Source: Streptomyces thinghirensis (GTDB lineage Bacteria > Actinomycetota > Actinomycetia > Streptomycetales > Streptomycetaceae). Taken from it: DNA of 64,000 bases. Positions 59,727 to 64,000 of the stretch are shown here, piece after piece. The notes beneath the pieces are model-generated. The model was given only the letters and a program-made list of their open reading frames with translations. It searched no databases and had not been told where the DNA came from. How positions within the stretch are numbered: the first letter of the stretch is position 1; each line of letters starts with the position of its first letter. The stretch lies in NCBI GenBank assembly GCA_021502835.1, contig JAKFGP010000042.1, forward strand, positions 43,546-107,545, given 5' to 3'. The translations under genes were made by a program, and so were the position numbers.

Positions 59727-60190
59727 ATGACCGAGCATTCCCCGGACGCCACCGACTGGCTCATCCTCGGCGCCCTCCAGCGCAACGGGCGGGCCAGTTT
59801 CGCCGAGGTAGTGGCCCGTGCAGGCTCGCTGTCCGCGAGCGCGGTGACCGAGCGGGTGCGCCGGCTGGAGGAGGCGGGGTCATCCGGGGTACACGGCGGT
59901 CGTCGACCCCGAACGGCTGGGGCTGCCGATCCTGGCAGCTCCGTGCGGCTGCGCTATCCGGTCGCCAACTACAAGCCGTTCCACGATCTGGTCGCGGTCA
60001 CCCCCGAGATCCTGAGGCGCATCACGTCACGGGGACGACTGCTTCGTCATCAAGGTCGCTGCCCGGTCGATGCGGCACCTGGAGGAGGTGTCGGGCCGGA
60101 TCAGCTCGCTGGGCTCGGTCACCACGAGCGTCGTCTACTCCTCACCGCTCCCCGCCGGCCGGTGGGCGGGCCGAGGCCCCGCGACCGCTC
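59727..60190 (+). CDS. Lrp/AsnC-family regulator (second)
   Basis: The helix-turn-helix reads TDWLILGALQRNGRASFAEV and SLSASAVTERVRRLEEAGVI; the ligand domain has YTAVVDPERLGLPILAAVRL, then DCFVIKVAARSMRHLEEVSG and SVTTSVVYSSPLP near its end. Indels near 59880 and 60030 are evident. It starts 124 bp from the divergent rhodanese gene and is likely its regulator. The stop is uncertain because an indel opens the frame into the opposing sbcC. Confidence 0.88.
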
Positions 60191-63190
60191 AGCCGGTACC
60201 GCGCTGCCGCAGCACCGACCCCGACCGCCCCCTTCACGACCTCCAGTTGGGCGTGTATCCGCCGCCGCAGGTCGGCGACATGGCTGACGATGCCGACGCT
60301 GCGGGCCCGCTCGCGCAGTGAGTCGAGGACGTCAGGACCTCGTCGAGGGTCTGGTCGTCCAGGCTGCCGAAGCCCTCGTCGATGAAGAGGGTGTCCAGGC
60401 GGACGCCGCCCGCCTCGTCCGTGACGACGTCGGCGAGGCCGAGCGCGAGGGCGAGGGAGGCGAAGAACGTCTCACCGCCGGACAGCGTGGCCGTGTCCCG
60501 CTCGCGGCCGGTCCAGGCGTCGACGACGTGCAGGCCGAGGCCGCTGCGGCCGCGCCCGGTGCGGTCGTCGGAGTGGACGAGGGTGTAGCGGCCGGAGGAC
60601 ATGCGCTGGAGCCGCGCGGTCGCCGCGGGCGGCGACCTGTTCGAGGCGGGCCGCCAGCACGTAGGACTCCAGGCGCATCCGGCGTTCGTTGTCCGCGGAG
60701 GTGCCCGCCGCGAGGGTGGCCAGTCGGGCGACTCGGCCGTGTTCCTCGCGCAGCGGGCGAGCCGGCGCACGGAGGTGGCGGCGTGGGCGGACAGCCGGTC
60801 CAGTTCGGCGGCAGCGCGGGCGGCGGCGTCCAGGCCGAGGGAGGCGTCGCGCAGGCGCCGGCCCGCGTCGGCGGCGGTGTGGTCTTGCCGCCGCGGCGAG
60901 GTCGGCGGGCGGCTGCTGGGCGCGGCGGCGGTGTCGGCCTCGGTGAGGACCGCGCGGACAGGCCGCCTCCTCAAGTCCCAGGCGTCGAGCCGACGTTGCA
61001 GCTCACGGTGGGCGGCGTCGTCCGAGCAGCGCGGCGGCCGCGTCCCTGGGGGTGTCGAAGCCGGCCCGGAAGGCGGCGTCCGCGAGGGCGGGCCGTCGGC
61101 GTCCTTGAGCCGCTGAGCCGTGTCCTCGGCGACGCGGGCGGTGTCGGCGGCCTCCGCCAGCCGCGTGACCCGGCGCTCCAGCTGCGCGGCCCTCGCGGCG
61201 ACGCTGTCGGCGTTGCCGCGGGCCCGCGTCAGCTCCTCCTCAGCGCGGTCCGTTCGCTCTCCAGCCGCTCCCGGTTGCCGACCCGGAGGCGGCCCGGACG
61301 GCGAGCCTGCTGCTGGGCGGCGATCCGTTGCTCACGCTCGTGCTCCGCCCGGCGCAGGCTCCTCCTGAGCGGTGTGCAGCCCGGAGCGCTCGCCCGCGCT
61401 CGCGCGGTACGCCGCTCCAGTTCCTCGGCCTCTTCGGCCAGGCGGGCGGTGGGCGCGTCCCCGGCCTCCGCGGTGGCGGCGGCGAGGGCTTCCCGTACGG
61501 TGCCCAGGCGCCGTTCGGCGTCCGCGCGGCGCTCGTCGGCGTCCTGGTAGGCGGCGAGGGCGCGCTCCTCCGCCTCGCGGTCGACGTGCCCCCGCGATCC
61601 TGCGTGCCGGGGGCGGGGTGTTCGGTGGCGCCGCACACGGCGCACGGTGCGCCTTCGGTGAGGCCTTCGGCGAGTTCGGCGGCGATGCCGTTCAGCCGCT
61701 GTTCCTTGAGGTCGAGCCAGTGGGCGCGGGCCTCGACGGCGTGTTCGGCCGAGGCGAGGGCGTGCCGCTGGGTCTCTTCCGTGTCGGCGGCGTACTGGTC
61801 CCGTTGCCGGGCCGCGATCAGCCGCCGCTGTGCCGGGTCGCGCTGCACGGCGAGCTGTTCGGCGCGGGTCGCCGCTTCCTGCGCGCGAGTCGACGTCGGC
61901 CCGCAGCCCGGTGCGCGTGGCCTCCCAGTCGGCGAGCCAGGCCTCGGCCTCGTGCCGCGGACGTCCTCGTCGGCGCGCTCCTGCCGGTCGAGCCGGGTCC
62001 GCTCCTCGACCAGTTCACCGAGGCGCTGTTCGGCCCGGCGGGCGGAGTCCAGCCCGCCCAGTTCCTCGGCGGCCCGGCGGGCGGCGGCGGCGAGTCCCGC
62101 GGCACCGGCGTCCGCGAGGTCCTGGGGCAGCAGGGCACGCGCGCTCCTCCGCGCCGCGCCCGCCGGTGGTCGGCGTCGGCGGCGTCCCGGAGCTCCAGTG
62201 CGGGGGCGACCGCTTCGGCCTTGCGGGCGCGCTCCATGCGTTCCTGCGCGGCGCGGTGGGCGTCGGCCCGCTCGGCCAGCCGTGCGGCCCGCTCCCGCGC
62301 CTCCGCGAACCGGCGTTGCAGCCGGTCCAGTTCCCGTGCGCCCGCGAGGTCACGTTCGGCGGCGGCCTGGGCGGACTCGGCGGCCGAGAGCCGGCAGTCG
62401 GCGACGGCCAGCAGCTCGCGGGCGGTGCTGCGGGCGACGGCGGCGGCGCTGAGGACGGCCTCGGCGAGGCCCGGCTCGCCCGGCGCCAGCTCCGGCAGTT
62501 CCATCGCGTCACCGGCGGCCTGCTGCATCCGGTGGGCGTCGGCCAGCAGCGTGGCGTCCCCCTCGCGCACCTGGGCCTCGGTGGCGCGGCGGCGTTCGGC
62601 GAGGCGTTTCTCGACGTCGGCGAAGCGCCGGGTGTCGAAGAGCCGGCCGAGGAGCTTGCCGCGCGCCTCCGCGTCGGCGCGCAGGAAGCGCGCGAAGTCG
62701 CCCTGGGGCAACAGCACGACCTGGCAGAACTGCTCGCGGGCTCATGCCGAGCAGCTGGGTGATCTCCTCGCCGATCTCCTGGTGGGAGCGGCTCAGGTCC
62801 TTCCAGGTCCCGGCGCCCGCGTCGTACTCGCGCGCAGCCAGGTCTGGGCCTTGTCGACGGTCGTGCCGACGCCTTTCTTCTTGGGGCGCTCCCAAAGGTG
62901 GCTGCCGGGTGACCTCCAGCCGCCGTCCGGCGACGGTGAGTTCGAGGCGCACCTCGGTGCGCGTGCCGACGGCGGCGTGGTCGCTGCGCAGGCTCATGCC
63001 TGGCCGCTCTGGCGGGCGCCGGGCACCGAGCCGTACAGCGCGTAGCAGACGGCGTCGAGGACGGAGGTCTTGCCCGCGCCGGTGGGTCCGTGCAGCAGGA
63101 AGAGTCCGGCCGCCGACAGGTCGTCGAAGTCGACCCCCTGTGATGCGCCGAAGGGCCGAAGGCGGTGACGTCCAGCCGGTGCAGCCTCAC
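60190..63190 (-). CDS. sbcC: Exonuclease SbcC (SMC-like ATPase)
   Basis: SbcC is the ATPase subunit of the SbcCD nuclease, which opens hairpins and processes DNA ends. N-terminal Walker A lies in LHGPTGAGKTSVLDAVCYAL; the long Ala/Glu/Arg-rich coiled coil spans about 60.8-62.6 kb, with the zinc-hook Cys pair in APCAVCGATEHPAP near 61630. The C-terminal ATPase half has TATLSGGETFFASLALALGL (signature) and LFIDEGFGSLDDQTLDEV (Walker B). The GTG at 63190 overlaps the sbcD stop. It contains more than a dozen indels. Length ~1000 residues is as expected. Confidence 0.92.
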
Positions 63191-64000
63191 CGGGCCACCT
63201 CCCGCAGGGTCTCGTCCCGCGCGCACCGCGTCGAAGGCGTCACGCAGCACGGTCTGTTCGTGGGCGTCGGGTCCGGCGCCGCGCACGTGCGTGACGAAGT
63301 CCTCCGCGATCTGCTGGTCGCTGCGTCCGGCGAGGCGCCGGGCGTAGGACACGGCCGGGTCGTCCGGGGCCCGCTCGGGGTCGAAGAGGAGGCTCAGCGT
63401 GTGCAGGAAGCGGTCGGTGAGCCGGGCCATGGGGTCGGCCGGACGGACCGGGTCGGTGAGGGTCGCCTCGACCCACGCCTCCTCGTACGGGGTGAGCCCG
63501 GGGTCGGCGAGCAGCTCCTCCAGGGTGCCGCGCAGCCGGGCGAGGTCGCGTGGCACCGGGCAGTCGACGCGCTCGGCGGTGACCGAGCCTTCGGCGTCAG
63601 GTCGACGAGCCACATGCTCTCCGCGGTGCCGGTGCTCGGAGAAGGGAGTACGGCAGCGGGGAGCCGGAGTAGCGGACGCGCTCGGTGAGGGTCTGGCAGC
63701 CGTGCAGGTGCCCGAGCGCCACGTAGTCGACGCCGTCGAAGACACCCGAGGGCACGGCGGCCCACCCTCCGACGGTGATGTCCCGTTCGCTGTCGCTCTG
63801 CTCGCCGCCGGTGACGAAGGCGTGCGCGAGGACGACGGACCGTGTTCCCCCGCGCGCGTGGCGAGGTCGGCGCGGACCCGGTCCGCTGGCGGCGGCGAGC
63901 ACGCCTCGTGGCCCGCCTTCTCGACCCGGAACTCGGCGGTCTTCCACCAGCGCCGGTTCCAGGATACAGCTAGCCCAGCCAAAGGCCACTTCACCGTGCG
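63187..64000 (-). CDS. sbcD: Exonuclease SbcD, N-terminus outside window
   Basis: This is the nuclease subunit of SbcCD, a Mn-dependent metallophosphoesterase. The visible part holds the late phosphoesterase motifs DYVALGHLHGCQTL and YSGSPLPYS, then the capping domain VDCPVPRDLARLRGTLEELL and the C-terminal helix EDFVTHVRGAGPDAHE. The first ~130 residues, with the earlier metal ligands, lie beyond position 64000. Indels are present near 63600, 63640 and 63850. The stop overlaps the sbcC GTG. Confidence 0.9.

Noticed and set aside
1..64000. tRNA or rRNA genes
   Set aside because: I saw no cloverleaf-like or conserved rRNA sequence; a dedicated tRNA scan was not possible.

Overview
This is a GC-rich actinobacterial chromosome segment, almost certainly Streptomyces or a close relative. 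The evidence is the third-position GC, the GTG/TTG starts, and Streptomyces-typical neighbours: XRE/DUF5753 with DUF397 and a RsbW-like ATPase, biotin genes split bioF | bioBAD, an ECF41 sigma factor, and F420-type LLM enzymes. Nearly every gene is interrupted by single-base indels, mostly in G or C runs, while its protein stays recognisable across two or three frames. I read this as uncorrected sequencing error, not mass pseudogenisation. Coordinates below are for the reconstructed genes, so most contain one or more apparent frameshifts.

Layout. 0-25 kb is mostly housekeeping: NlpC/P60 tail, regulator trio, biotin genes, a ~92-bp tandem-repeat intergenic region, SAM methyltransferase, Doc-like toxin/antitoxin, LLM oxidoreductase, GNAT, two CBS/HlyC-type membrane proteins, SGNH hydrolase, purB, mug, ABC-2 exporter with two-component system, ROK and GntR/UTRA regulators, ECF41 sigma, alpha/beta hydrolase and lipase. 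50.7-64 kb is again ordinary: PhoD phosphatase, ACT-GNAT, cystathionine-gamma-synthase-like enzyme with Lrp regulator, DUF885 peptidase, SDR, Imm21, rhodanese, Lrp and sbcCD.

The interesting part is 25.3-50.4 kb, a biosynthetic gene cluster in three transcription blocks. Block A (minus, 32.6 to 25.3 kb) is a dedicated type II fatty-acid system: stand-alone thioester reductase, ACP, KAS III, 2-oxoacid dehydrogenase E1-alpha, E1-beta and lipoyl E2, a second ACP, and KAS II. Block B (plus, 32.9 to 39.5 kb) holds an HD-domain protein, a halogenase-fold flavoenzyme, an ECF sigma factor, an Ala/Gly/Leu repeat protein of unknown function, a UbiB/ABC1 kinase and a carboxyl-methyltransferase-like SAM enzyme; it ends in a 22-bp hairpin terminator next to a 182-bp MITE. 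Block C (minus, 48.8 to 39.7 kb) holds a small membrane protein, a DUF2156 (aminoacyl-tRNA-transferase fold) protein, an acyl-CoA-dehydrogenase-fold flavoprotein, a second thioester reductase-like SDR, a class III aminotransferase, an SRPBCC protein, a flavin reductase, a DAO-type FAD oxidoreductase and a WS/DGAT-like acyltransferase. A MocR regulator (49.0 kb) diverges from block C.

My reading of the logic (inference): acyl-ACP -> aldehyde (thioester reductase) -> alkylamine (class III aminotransferase) -> alkylhydroxylamine (ACAD-fold N-hydroxylase plus flavin reductase, like VlmH/VlmR of valanimycin) -> O-seryl-hydroxylamine (DUF2156 protein, like VlmA using seryl-tRNA) -> N-N bond and azoxy group (membrane protein and FAD enzymes are candidates) -> methyl ester (SAM methyltransferase). 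That is the signature of an aliphatic azoxy or hydrazine natural product (valanimycin / elaiomycin / azodyrecin type). The PDH-like starter system, repeat protein, UbiB kinase, WS/DGAT enzyme and halogenase-fold enzyme would be unusual additions.
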